Source of the DNA: Streptomyces yatensis
Lineage (GTDB): Bacteria; Actinomycetota; Actinomycetes; Streptomycetales; Streptomycetaceae
Assembly: GCF_018069625.1 (NCBI RefSeq)
Contig: NZ_CP072941.1
Location: 9,486,001-9,550,000, forward strand
Length of the DNA: 64,000 nt
Direction of reading: 5' to 3'
A program made the position numbers and the translations under genes. Below the pieces are notes generated by a model that ran no database searches, was not told the origin of the DNA, and saw only the letters and a list, made by a program, of their open reading frames with translations. Below, piece after piece: positions 23,293-31,875 of this stretch; the first letter of the stretch is position 1; every line of letters begins with the position of its first letter.

Positions 23293-24684
23293 TCAGCCCG
23301 GGACGCCGTCGAGCCCCAGGTCGCGGGCGACCCGTGCGAGGGAGTCGCGCTGCTGCCGCTCGTAGAGCGCGAAGGGGTCCAGGACATGGCGGCCGATGGC
23401 ACCGGAGAGCCATGCGGCGTCGTGGGCGGTGCCCTCCTGGCCGTTGTCCCGCACGCCCTCCCCGCTGAGGTTGGACTGGAAGATGCCGGCGGCGGAGCGG
23501 GGCAGGAAGTCCTCGTAGACGATGGGCTCGGCCCGCACCCAGCCCCGCTCCAGCAGTTCGCCGATGGTGGCGGGCGGACGGCTGTCGTCGCGTGGGCGGT
23601 CCGGTACGACGTGGTAGGTGAACCAGCCCAATCCGCGGGCGGCCAGCTCCCGTTCGGTAGGGGGGAGATGCTCCTCCCATACGCCGCGGGCCAACTCGCC
23701 CCGGTCCACCCCCGGGTGGCGGGCCACCTCATGGTCGACGAGGGTGAGCAGCCGGTCGTACAGGGCGCGGCCGTCGTGGGTGAGGGCGATACCGCGGGCC
23801 TCGACCTCGCCGAAGCGCACCCGCAGGGCGCCGGTGGTGACGCCGCCGTCCGCGAGGCGCATCGCGCGGGGTTCGGCGAGGGCGCGGAAGGAGGTCTGGC
23901 GCAGCAGGACGTCTGGGCCCTTCCAGGCCGGTGGCCCCTGGATGGTGTCGATCATCTGGATGCCGCGGTCGGTCATCCGCCGGTAGAGCTCGTCGATGTC
24001 CAGGACGCGCGGGGTGAGGTGGTTGATGTGGGTGCTGCGGACACCGCCGATGTCCGCGGCGACGGCGGAAATCCTCTCCAGGGTCTCGTACCAGACCTTG
24101 TCCACCGGCTCGGGTGACAACTCGAAGGCGGACACGGCGAGGTGGAGGAAGCGCTCGGCGTCCTCCTCGGGCAGTCCGTGCTCGGCCGTCGCGCGGTCGG
24201 CCAGGGCGAGCAGCTCCGGCGGGAACAGCTCGCGGCCGGCCAGGAAGGTCTCCAGCCGGGAGCGCAGATCGGCGTCGAAGAACCGCGGGTCGGCGGTGGT
24301 GAGCAGGGAGGTGAAGACGCGGAAGGGGTTGCGCGCCAGCTCCTCGCCGTCCACCGGGCGGAAGGCGGTCGAGACCACGGGGACCGCGCTGGCGGCGGCC
24401 TCGCGCAGATCGTAGAAGCCGACCGGGTGCATGCCCAGCGCGCCGAAGACGCGGGCCACCTGGCCCAGCTCCCGAGGCGTTCCGACCCGGATGGCGCCGT
24501 GGCGTTCGGCGGTCACCCGGCCGATGGACCCCAGGCGCTCGGCTTCGGCGCCCCGCGCCCGCAGAACGTCCTCGTTGACCTCGCGCGAGACGTCCACGAG
24601 CGTGGTGTACGCCGGGACTTCCCGGCCGTACATCTCGGAGAGCCGTGCCGCGAAGGCGGCACGCAGCCGCCACTGGCTGATCAT
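23293..24684 (-). CDS. 2-oxoadipate dioxygenase/decarboxylase family (DUF1338)
   Basis: 463 residues from ATG 24684. The sequence follows the DUF1338/YdcJ family, shown for Pseudomonas HglS to convert 2-oxoadipate to D-2-hydroxyglutarate in lysine catabolism through an iron centre on a VOC-like fold. The expected metal-binding neighbourhoods are visible: an early His in TAERHGAIR, the central STHINHLTPR and a later Glu in RFGEVEARGIALT. Length is typical. No other lysine-catabolic gene is adjacent. Its promoter faces the TPR gene across a 278-bp region containing a dense palindrome array. Confidence 0.85.
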   Translation of the reverse strand: MISQWRLRAAFAARLSEMYGREVPAYTTLVDVSREVNEDVLRARGAEAERLGSIGRVTAERHGAIRVGTPRELGQVARVFGALGMHPVGFYDLREAAASAVPVVSTAFRPVDGEELARNPFRVFTSLLTTADPRFFDADLRSRLETFLAGRELFPPELLALADRATAEHGLPEEDAERFLHLAVSAFELSPEPVDKVWYETLERISAVAADIGGVRSTHINHLTPRVLDIDELYRRMTDRGIQMIDTIQGPPAWKGPDVLLRQTSFRALAEPRAMRLADGGVTTGALRVRFGEVEARGIALTHDGRALYDRLLTLVDHEVARHPGVDRGELARGVWEEHLPPTERELAARGLGWFTYHVVPDRPRDDSRPPATIGELLERGWVRAEPIVYEDFLPRSAAGIFQSNLSGEGVRDNGQEGTAHDAAWLSGAIGRHVLDPFALYERQQRDSLARVARDLGLDGVPG

Positions 24685-24860
24685 GGGTGAATTCTGCCTT
24701 TCCGTCGGGGACGTGCCGGATCGGGGAGGGGTGCCGAGCCCGGTCCATAAGTTTTTGCCACCCACGGAGCCGGTCGGTAAACCTCCCCGGCCCTGGCCGC
24801 GTCTTGATCGGCAACGGACGCACAGCACCGGTGACCTTGGCAAGGCCGGTTTCCTGTCAC

Positions 24861-24918
24861 CTATACACAGCATGTATACATGGAGTGCATACTCGCGGTG
24901 TATGCACTGGGTGTATAG
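24861..24918. promoter_or_regulatory. Nested palindrome array (candidate operator cluster)
   Basis: In 58 bp there are an outer inverted pair CTATACAC (24861-24868) / GTGTATAG (24911-24918), an inner pair AGTGCATAC (24884-24892) / GTATGCACT (24900-24908) with a 7-nt loop, and the self-complementary ATGTATACAT (24872-24881). All share a GTAT/ATAC core. The AT content is far above the surroundings. It sits 45 bp before the TPR gene start and 177 bp before the divergent dioxygenase start. Confidence 0.75.
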
Positions 24919-24962
24919 CGGACGGCCGCGTGCTCCTGGGAACAACAGACGGAAAGGCATCC

Positions 24963-26009
24963 ATGTACGGCAAAGCATTCGCTCCTGAGTACCAGGGCTC
25001 CCTCACCACCCTGTCCGTGAACTCCTCCCTGGTCGACGTGCTGGCGGCAGGCACCGAGCAGTTGCGGGCGGCCGAGCGGGGCGGCTCCCCGGGCGAGGCG
25101 GCCCGCGCCGGGCTCGCGGTCGCCGAGGCGCACCGGAGGCTGGGGCAGGTGGGCGAGGCCGACCGCGAGTGGAAGGCCAGCTACCGGGCGGCCCGTGCGG
25201 CGGGGGACCTCGGGGCGATGGCGTGGGCGCTGTGGAGCGGAGGCACGCTCGCCCGGCAGCGGGGCGCGCTGGCGCTGGCGTGGCGGCTGCTCGGCCTCGC
25301 GGCCGAATTCGGCGAACGCGGCGGGGACATCGTCGTCCGTGGCTACTCACTGGCCGGGATGGCGGAGACCGGCCGCATCCAGGGCGACTACGAGGCCGTG
25401 GGCGCGCTGCACGAGCGGCTCCTCGCCGAGGCGCGGAAGCGCGGCGAGGCGCGGCACACCGTATGGGCGCTGGAGGGCATCGCCCAGATGCACCGCAACA
25501 CCGGGTCGTACGACTCGGCCTACGCGATGTTCCAGGAGGCCGCGGAGATAGCCGCGGGCGCCGATGACCGGCGCGGACACGCATGGGCGCTGCGCGGCAT
25601 GGCCGATATCGTCTCCGTACGCGACGGCGACGTGGAGCGCGCACTGGAGCTGCTCTCCGCGGCCGAACTGACCTGCCGCGAGATGAACCTGGTGAGCGCG
25701 CTGGCGTACAACCACAAGATGCGCGGCAATGTGTTCTACCGCGCGGGCCGTTACGAGGAGGCCCGCGCGATGTACGAGCAGGCCCTGGACGAGTTCCGCG
25801 GCATGAGCGAGCCGCGCGGCGAGGGTCTCGCCCGGCTCGGGCTCATCAAGTCCCTGGCCCGGCTGGGCCGCGACCGGGCCCGGACCGACGAGGACCTGTG
25901 CGAACTGGCCGATGTGCTGGAGCGGATCGGACTGCGGCACGCCCGCCGGATGGTGGACCGTGCCCGGGAGGAGTTCGGCCTCACGGAGGTCATGGAGGTG
26001 GCACTGTGA
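24963..26009 (+). CDS. TPR-repeat protein coupled to a polyprenyl synthetase
   Basis: 348 residues from ATG 24963 (GAAAGG upstream). The protein is built of tandem TPR-like helix pairs from about residue 45 to 330, e.g. AYAMFQEAAEIA and GRYEEARAMYEQALDEFRG. There is no helix-turn-helix or catalytic domain. The stop overlaps the GTG start of the polyprenyl synthetase gene by 4 bp, so the two are translationally coupled. It is probably a scaffold or regulator for that enzyme or its pathway. Preceded by a striking palindrome array that probably governs expression. Confidence 0.83.
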   Translation: MYGKAFAPEYQGSLTTLSVNSSLVDVLAAGTEQLRAAERGGSPGEAARAGLAVAEAHRRLGQVGEADREWKASYRAARAAGDLGAMAWALWSGGTLARQRGALALAWRLLGLAAEFGERGGDIVVRGYSLAGMAETGRIQGDYEAVGALHERLLAEARKRGEARHTVWALEGIAQMHRNTGSYDSAYAMFQEAAEIAAGADDRRGHAWALRGMADIVSVRDGDVERALELLSAAELTCREMNLVSALAYNHKMRGNVFYRAGRYEEARAMYEQALDEFRGMSEPRGEGLARLGLIKSLARLGRDRARTDEDLCELADVLERIGLRHARRMVDRAREEFGLTEVMEVAL

Positions 26010-27124
26010 CGACGGCGTTTCCCCTGCTCCTCGGGGCATACGAGACCACCGCGACCGCGCACGAGGCCACTGCGGCCGCACACGAGCCCACCGCGTCCGC
26101 AGGCGAAATCCTGGGCCGCTGCCGGGAGTTGGTGCGCCCGGCGCTGGCCGAGACGGTCGGCCGGCTGCACCCATGGGTCGCCGAGATGGCCGCGTACTCC
26201 TTCGGCTGGTGCGATGTGGGCGGTACGCCCGCCGAGGGCGCGGGCGGCAAGGGGGTGCGGCAGGCCCTGGCCGTGCTGTGCGCGGAGGCGGCCGGGGCAT
26301 CCGGCGAGGCGGCGGTGGCCGGAGCGGTGGCGGTGGAGCTGGTGCACACCTTCTCGCTGCTGCACGACGACATCATGGACGGCGACCAGACCCGCCGCAC
26401 CCGCCCCACCGTGTGGAAGGCCTACGGGACCGGCCCGGCCGTGCTCGCCGGTGACGCCCTGTTCGCGCTGGCCGTGGAGGCGCTGGCCGCCGTGCCCGGC
26501 GCCGGAGCCGCGGCCGCGGTGCGACGGCTGAGCGTGGCCATGGGCGACCTCGTCCGCGGCCAGGCGGACGACCTGCTCTTCGAGTCGCGCCCCTGGACGG
26601 GGCCCGCGGCGGTGGGGCCGGAGGAGTACCGCACGATGTCCGAGCACAAGACCGGCGCCCTGCTCGGCTGCGCCGCGGCCCTGGGCGCCGCGCTCGCCGG
26701 GGCGCCGGAGAGCACCGCGGCCGCCCTGGACCGGGCCGGACGGCATATGGGCGTGGCGTTCCAGGTGGCGGACGACCTGCTGGGCATCTGGGGCGACCCC
26801 GCGGTCACCGGCAAGCCCGTCCACCGCGATCTGCGGCAGCGCAAGAAGACCTTCCCCGTGCTCGCCGCCCTGAGCGCCCGCGACACCTCGGCCGCCGGGC
26901 AACTGGCCACGCTCCTGGAGGAGTCCCCGGAGACCCCGGACGACGCCACCACGCGCCGGGCGGCCGATCTGATCGAGCAGGCCGGTGGCCGCTCCGCCGC
27001 CCTGGCCGAGGCCGACCGTCACATCACCGCCGTGCAGCGGTGCCTGGACGGTCTGCCGCTCGTGCCTCGCGCGAACGCGGAGCTGCGCACCCTGCTGGGC
27101 TTCCTCGCACGGCGCGACATCTGA
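26006..27124 (+). CDS. Polyprenyl synthetase (isoprenyl diphosphate synthase)
   Basis: 372 residues from GTG 26006. The first aspartate-rich motif is LLHDDIMDGD, followed by the usual RR in TRRTRPTVW. The second is the variant DDLLGIWGDP, with HRDLRQRKKTFPVLAA after it. GGKGVRQAL matches the substrate-binding GGKRxR with one Arg changed to Val. These features identify a trans-prenyltransferase that condenses IPP with allylic diphosphates (FPP/GGPP range). A Thr/Ala/His repeat (about 14-31) forms an unusual N-terminal extension. No terpene cyclase is nearby, so the product's use is unknown. Confidence 0.88.
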   Translation: MTTAFPLLLGAYETTATAHEATAAAHEPTASAGEILGRCRELVRPALAETVGRLHPWVAEMAAYSFGWCDVGGTPAEGAGGKGVRQALAVLCAEAAGASGEAAVAGAVAVELVHTFSLLHDDIMDGDQTRRTRPTVWKAYGTGPAVLAGDALFALAVEALAAVPGAGAAAAVRRLSVAMGDLVRGQADDLLFESRPWTGPAAVGPEEYRTMSEHKTGALLGCAAALGAALAGAPESTAAALDRAGRHMGVAFQVADDLLGIWGDPAVTGKPVHRDLRQRKKTFPVLAALSARDTSAAGQLATLLEESPETPDDATTRRAADLIEQAGGRSAALAEADRHITAVQRCLDGLPLVPRANAELRTLLGFLARRDI

Positions 27125-27156
27125 CCGGTGGGGCTGACCCGGAGGGGGATGTGCGA

Positions 27157-27170
27157 CCCCTCGCGAGGGG
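27157..27170. terminator. Palindrome after the polyprenyl synthetase gene
   Basis: CCCCTCGCGAGGGG is a perfect 14-bp palindrome 33 bp after the stop codon. A related GAGGGGCACCCCT and degenerate copies of (C)CACCCGGGTCCGCTT follow up to 27250. The area between these convergent genes is therefore repeat-rich and probably serves as a terminator. Confidence 0.45.
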
Positions 27171-27258
27171 CGCCCACGCCACTCGGGTCCGCTTACGAAG
27201 GTTGGCCATGCCACCCGGTCCGCTTGCGAGGGGCACCCCTGCCACCCGGGTCCACCGG

Positions 27259-28008
27259 TCAGCGGCGGTCCCGCACCGCGTCCAGCCGGTCGCGGACCCA
27301 CAGCTCCACATCGCCCACATGCCGGCTGGCCGCGGTGAACGCGGCCAGGCTGTCATGGGCCCGGAGCGCGGTGTAGATGTCCATGTGCTGCTGGTGGGTC
27401 CAGGACAGCACATCGGACTTGACCAGGGCGCGCCAGATGCGGGCCCGGGCGGTGCGCTGGGTGACCGAGTCCGCCAGGGAGGCCAGCGTGCGGTTGCCGG
27501 ACGCGGCGACGATGTCGGCGTGGAAGGCGATGTCCTCGTGCACCAGCTCCTCCGGGTCGTGCAGACCGCGCATCCGCTCGATCCGCTCCTGGAGCCGGTC
27601 GAGGGCGGCCTCGTCGATGCGGGTCGCGGCCAGTGCGGTGGCGCCCGGCTCCAGGACCTTGCGGCATTCCAGCATCTCGTTCAGACCGGTGTCCCGGGCC
27701 AGGTCCAGGAAGCTGCCGAGGGCGCGCAGCAGCCGGTCCGGGCGCAGATCGGTGACGAAGGTGCCGTCACCGCGGCGCACGTCCAGGACCCCGGCCATCG
27801 CCAGGGCGCGGACCGCCTCCCGCAGGGACGGGCGGGAGAGTTCGAGCTCGCCCGCCAGCACCGCCTCCGGGGGCAGCCGGTGGCCCGGCGCGAACTCACC
27901 GCTCTCGATGCGATGGCGCAGCCGGCCGATGGCTATGTCGACGACACTGCTCCCGGCGGCGGGGGCACCGTCGTCGCCGGGGCCGGAGCGGTCTGGATTG
28001 GTGGGCAT
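27259..28008 (-). CDS. GntR/FadR-family (FCD) transcriptional regulator
   Basis: 249 residues from ATG 28008. The N-terminal winged helix reads SVVDIAIGRLRHRIESGEFAPGHRLPPEA with SRPSLREAVRALAMAGVL. The C-terminal FCD ligand domain has the metal-binding pattern LECRKVLEPG, HEDIAFHADIVAASGN and HQQHMDIYTALRAHD. It lies 17 bp downstream of the fuconate dehydratase gene on the same strand, so it is the local regulator of the sugar-acid module and probably binds the CAGATG-containing repeats in the divergent promoter region at 29433-29546. Confidence 0.9.
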   Translation of the reverse strand: MPTNPDRSGPGDDGAPAAGSSVVDIAIGRLRHRIESGEFAPGHRLPPEAVLAGELELSRPSLREAVRALAMAGVLDVRRGDGTFVTDLRPDRLLRALGSFLDLARDTGLNEMLECRKVLEPGATALAATRIDEAALDRLQERIERMRGLHDPEELVHEDIAFHADIVAASGNRTLASLADSVTQRTARARIWRALVKSDVLSWTHQQHMDIYTALRAHDSLAAFTAASRHVGDVELWVRDRLDAVRDRR

Positions 28009-28025
28009 GGCGACCAGGATGCCAC

Positions 28026-29384
28026 TCAGCCGCGGCGGCTCCAGACCGGTCCGTCGGGGTAGCGGTAGGTCTCCAGGGTCTCCCGCCGGATCCGGGCGCT
28101 GTAGCCGGGCGCGTCGGGCACGAGATAGCGCGAACCGCGGATGCGGACCGGGTCGTGGAAGTGTTCGTGGAGATGGTCGACGTACTCGATGACACGGTCG
28201 TCCATGGAGCCGCTGACGGCCACATAGTCGAAGATCGACAGATGCTGGACGAGTTCGCACAGGCCGACACCGCCGGCGTGCGGGCACACCGGTACGCCGT
28301 GGGCCGCGGCCAGCAGCAGCACGGCCACCGCCTCGTTGACACCACCCAGGCGGCAGGCGTCGATCTGGCAGACGCTGATCGCGTCGGCGGCGAGGAACTG
28401 CTTGAACATCACCGCGTTATGGGCGTGTTCGCCGGTGGCCACCCGGGTCGCACCGATCCGCCGGGCGATGGCGGCGTGGCCGAGGATGTCGTCGGGGCTG
28501 GTGGGCTCCTCGAACCACCAGATGTCGAACTCCCTGAGCGCCGTGGCCCAGGTGACCGCCTCCTCCACGCCCAGGATCTGATTGGCGTCGATCATCAGCC
28601 GGCGGTCCGGCCCGATGACCTCGCGGGCGATACGGCAGCGCCGGATGTCATCCTCCAGATTCGCGCCCACCTTCAGCTTCACCGAGTTCCAGCCCTGGTC
28701 CACGGCCTCCTGGCAGAGCCGGGCCAGCTTGGTGTCGTCGTATCCGAGCCAGCCCGCGCTGGTGGTGTACGCGGGGTATCCGTGCTCGCGGACATACGCC
28801 TCGCGCTCGGCGCGGCCACCGGCGCGGGATTCCAGCATCTTCAGGGCGGCTTCGGGGGTGAGCGCGTCCTTGAGGTAGCGCCAGTCCACGAGGTCGACCA
28901 CCTCCCGGGGCGAGAGGTCGGCGAGGAGCTTCCACACGGGCTTGCCCGCCTGCCGGGCGGCGAGATCCCAGGCGGCGTTGATCACCGCGGCGCTTCCCAG
29001 GTGGATGGCGCCCTTGTCCGGGCCGAGCCAGCGCAGTTGGCTGTCGCCGAGCAGATGGCGTGAGAAGCCGCCCAGATCGCCGGTGATCTCGTCCACGGCC
29101 ATGCCGACGGCCCGCTCCCCGATGGCGCGGGCGGCCTGGACCGCCAGGTCGTTGCCACGGCCGATGGTGAAGGTGAAGCCATGGCCCTCCAGCGGTTCGG
29201 CGGGTTCCGAGCCGGGTGCGGACTGTGCCGCGCCCTGCCCGGAGGGCTCGTCGTCGGCGGTCTTGAGCACCACGTACGCCGCCGAGTAGTCCGGAGCCTC
29301 GTTCATGGCGTCGGAGCCGTCGAGGTGCTGGGAGGTCGGGAAGCGGACATCGATGGTCTCGACGTCGACGACACGAAGGGGCAT
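28026..29384 (-). CDS. L-fuconate dehydratase (enolase superfamily)
   Basis: 452 residues from ATG 29384 (AGGAG about 8 nt upstream). Characteristic fuconate dehydratase features: TTSAGWLGYDDTKLARLC, the KxK base SVKLKVG, metal ligands in MIDANQ, FEEP and GEHAHN, and the C-terminal HAGGVGLCELVQHLS. It should convert L-fuconate to 2-keto-3-deoxy-L-fuconate in the non-phosphorylating fucose pathway. Operon with the downstream FCD regulator; divergent from an MFS transporter and an FAH-family hydrolase that fit uptake and a later pathway step. No fucose dehydrogenase or lactonase is in the window. Confidence 0.9.
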   Translation of the reverse strand: MPLRVVDVETIDVRFPTSQHLDGSDAMNEAPDYSAAYVVLKTADDEPSGQGAAQSAPGSEPAEPLEGHGFTFTIGRGNDLAVQAARAIGERAVGMAVDEITGDLGGFSRHLLGDSQLRWLGPDKGAIHLGSAAVINAAWDLAARQAGKPVWKLLADLSPREVVDLVDWRYLKDALTPEAALKMLESRAGGRAEREAYVREHGYPAYTTSAGWLGYDDTKLARLCQEAVDQGWNSVKLKVGANLEDDIRRCRIAREVIGPDRRLMIDANQILGVEEAVTWATALREFDIWWFEEPTSPDDILGHAAIARRIGATRVATGEHAHNAVMFKQFLAADAISVCQIDACRLGGVNEAVAVLLLAAAHGVPVCPHAGGVGLCELVQHLSIFDYVAVSGSMDDRVIEYVDHLHEHFHDPVRIRGSRYLVPDAPGYSARIRRETLETYRYPDGPVWSRRG

Positions 29385-29432
29385 GGCACGCGCTCCTGGG
29401 GGCAAAAGGGCGAGGGAAAGCGAGCAGTGTCG

Positions 29433-29546
29433 ACCAACATGTCAGATGTCTGGTGTGGTCGCCAGGGGGCATCTGGAAGAAAACTCATGGTTGTTGAGGC
29501 CTTGTCAAAGGCTGTAGCCCCCACCTACGTTCCACGGGTCAGATGT
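29433..29546. promoter_or_regulatory. Operator-like repeats between divergent fuconate genes
   Basis: GTCAGATGT occurs at 29441-29449, inside a wider imperfect inverted repeat ACCAACA...TGGTGTGGT (29433-29459), and again at 29538-29546. An inverted CATCTGG lies near 29470. Both transcription units start from this 196-bp space, so these are good candidates for binding by the adjacent FCD regulator. Confidence 0.55.
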
Positions 29547-29580
29547 TTCCGCGAGACAGCGTGGTCCGCAGGGAGGCCCG

Positions 29581-30912
29581 ATGAACCCGGCCACCACCAT
29601 GGAGAACACCCGCCGGAAGGTGTCCAGGCGCCTGCTCCCCCCACTCTTCGTGATGTTCGTGCTGAGCTTCCTGGACCGTACGAACGTCGCCCTGGTCAAG
29701 TCCCATCTCGCCGACGACGCCGGGATCGACGCCACCGCGTTCGGGCTCGGCGCCGGTGTCTTCTTCATCGGCTACGCCCTGCTGGGCGTGCCCTCCAACC
29801 TGGTGCTGCACCGCTTCGGCGCCCGCCGGTGGCTGGCCGCGCTGATGTTCGTCTGGGGACTGCTCTCCTGCGCGATGGCGCTGGTGTCCAACCCCACCGG
29901 CTTCTATGTGCTGCGGTTCCTGCTCGGCGCGGCGGAGGCCGGTTTCTTCCCCGGTGTCATCCTCTACATCACCTACTGGTTCCCGGCCGCCGACCGTGGA
30001 AAGGCCACCGGGATGTTCCAGGCCGCCGTGGCGGTCGCCAGCATCCTCGGCAATCCCCTCGGCGGCTTCCTGATCGGGCTGCACGGACTGGCCGGTCTGG
30101 AGGGCTGGCAGTGGATGTTCCTCCTGGAGGGCGCCCCGACCGTGATCCTGGCCCTCGCCGTACCGTGGCTGCTCACCGACCGCCCCGAACAGGCCCGCTG
30201 GCTGACCGCCGAGGAGAAGGACCTGCTCGCCCGGCGCATCGAGGCGGACCGGCCCGGCGAGGACGCCAGAGAGCCGCGCCGGGTCCGCGAAACCCTCGCC
30301 GACAGCCGGGTGTTGCGGCTGATGTTCGTGTACTTCGCCATCCAGATCGGTGTCTACGGCGTGACGTTCTGGCTCCCGGCGCTCGTCGGCCGGATCGACG
30401 GACTGGGCGACGTGGGCATCGGCTTCGTCGCGGCGCTGCCGTGGGTGTGCGCGCTGCTGGGTGTGCTGGCCCTGCCGTGGATCTCGGACCGCAGCGGCGA
30501 CCGGCGCGGGCCGCTGCGGCTCGCCCTGGTGCTGACCGTCGTCGGCCTGCTCGGCGGGGTGCTGCTGCCCCCGGTCCCCGCCATCGCCGCCCTGTGCGTG
30601 GCCGCCTTCGGTTTCCTGGGCGCGCAGCCGGTGTTCTGGACCGTGCCGCCGACCATCCTGTCCGGCGCCCATATGGCCGGGACCATCGCGCTGATCTCCG
30701 GGTTCGGCAACCTCGGCGGCTTCCTGGGCCCGTATCTGATGGGGGTCGCGGAGTCGGGGACCGGCTCGGGAGCCACCGGGCTCTACGCCATCGCCGCCAT
30801 CGTGGCGGCAGGCGTGTGCACGGCCACCACCCTTCGCTGGGTAGGAGGATCCACTACACCGTCACGAGAGGAGAGGACGACAGATGACACGCATCGTGCG
30901 CTTCGCCGATGA
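29581..30912 (+). CDS. MFS transporter, anion:cation symporter-like
   Basis: 443 residues with twelve predicted membrane helices and a central cytoplasmic loop (about 195-235). FLDRTNVALVK near the N-terminus, GAAEAGFFPGVILYITYWFP and ERGKATG-like loops are typical of the ACS/phthalate-permease branch that imports sugar acids. The start was chosen at ATG 29581. The 3' end overlaps the FAH-family gene by 29 bp, so the two are an operon. With fuconate dehydratase divergent, L-fuconate or a related aldonate is the most likely cargo. Confidence 0.9.
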   Translation: MNPATTMENTRRKVSRRLLPPLFVMFVLSFLDRTNVALVKSHLADDAGIDATAFGLGAGVFFIGYALLGVPSNLVLHRFGARRWLAALMFVWGLLSCAMALVSNPTGFYVLRFLLGAAEAGFFPGVILYITYWFPAADRGKATGMFQAAVAVASILGNPLGGFLIGLHGLAGLEGWQWMFLLEGAPTVILALAVPWLLTDRPEQARWLTAEEKDLLARRIEADRPGEDAREPRRVRETLADSRVLRLMFVYFAIQIGVYGVTFWLPALVGRIDGLGDVGIGFVAALPWVCALLGVLALPWISDRSGDRRGPLRLALVLTVVGLLGGVLLPPVPAIAALCVAAFGFLGAQPVFWTVPPTILSGAHMAGTIALISGFGNLGGFLGPYLMGVAESGTGSGATGLYAIAAIVAAGVCTATTLRWVGGSTTPSREERTTDDTHRALRR

Positions 30913-31819
30913 CGCCGGGACCGTCCGGACCGGAGTGGCCGACGACACCGGCGGGGTACGGGCCTTCCCCGGAGCGCCGCTCATCGCCGAGCTGTTGCGG
31001 CTGTCCGTGGCGGAGCTGCGGGCCCTGGTGGAGAACACCGCCGCCGGACCGGCGGCCGTCCATGAGCCGGACATCCTGCCGCTGCCACCGCTGGACGGGC
31101 TGATGGAGCTGTGGGCGGCGGGGGTGACGTATGAACGCTCGCGCGAGGCCAGGGTGGAGGAGAGCACCGAGCAGTCGGTGTACGAGCGGATCTACGACGC
31201 CGAGCGCCCCGAGCTGTTCTTCAAATCGCCGCCCTGGCGGGTGGTGACCGACGGCGAGCCGATCGCCGTACGGGACGACTCCGAGCTGAACGTCCCCGAG
31301 CCCGAACTGGCGCTGGTGCTCAACCGGCACGGCGAGACCGTCGGCTATCTCGTCGCCGACGACGTCAGCTCACGGTCCATCGAGGGCGAGAACCCGCTCT
31401 ACCTCCCCCAGGCCAAGATCTACGCCGGAAGCGCCGCCGTGTCCTCGGGCATCGTGCCCGCGTGGGAGATCGACGCGCCCGACGCGCTGGACATCACCAT
31501 GGCGGTATGGCGCGACGGCGAGGCGGCCTACCGGGCGGCCACCTCCACCGCCGCGTTCCACCGCACCCCGCAGGGGCTGGTGGACCATCTGTGGCGCTCC
31601 CAGCCCTTCCCCGACGGCGCCGTGCTGTCCACCGGCACCGGCATCGTGCCCGCGCTCGACTTCACACTCCACGCCGGGGACGTGGTGGAGATCTCCATCG
31701 AAGGGGTCGGCACCCTGCGCAACCCGGTACGGGCCCATCAGGCCGATCTGGACTGGCTGGTGGAGGCCATCAACCATCCGCTGACCCGCCGTGCCCACCG
31801 CGACGGCGCCCCGGAGTGA
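30884..31819 (+). CDS. Fumarylacetoacetate hydrolase family protein
   Basis: 311 residues from ATG 30884 (AGAGGAGAGG upstream). FAH-fold features: FKSPPWRV, metal-ligand glutamates in VPEPELALVL, YLVADDVSSRSIEGENPLYLPQAKIY with the metal-binding Asp, and the late TGTGIVPALDFTLHAGD. In the fucose pathway an FAH-family enzyme cleaves 2,4-diketo-3-deoxy-L-fuconate to pyruvate and lactate, which fits the neighbours. A dehydratase role on another sugar acid is an alternative, since the family also includes those. Confidence 0.88.
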   Translation: MTRIVRFADDAGTVRTGVADDTGGVRAFPGAPLIAELLRLSVAELRALVENTAAGPAAVHEPDILPLPPLDGLMELWAAGVTYERSREARVEESTEQSVYERIYDAERPELFFKSPPWRVVTDGEPIAVRDDSELNVPEPELALVLNRHGETVGYLVADDVSSRSIEGENPLYLPQAKIYAGSAAVSSGIVPAWEIDAPDALDITMAVWRDGEAAYRAATSTAAFHRTPQGLVDHLWRSQPFPDGAVLSTGTGIVPALDFTLHAGDVVEISIEGVGTLRNPVRAHQADLDWLVEAINHPLTRRAHRDGAPE

Positions 31820-31823
31820 TCCG

Positions 31824-31838
31824 CCGCCGTGACGGCGG
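31824..31838. terminator. Small hairpin between convergent genes
   Basis: CCGCCG/CGGCGG with a 3-nt loop lies directly after the FAH stop and before the L,D-transpeptidase stop on the other strand. A modest but correctly placed terminator candidate. Confidence 0.4.
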
Positions 31839-31875
31839 TCACCGCAGCGGTGCTCCGCCGTGCACGGCCCGGCGC

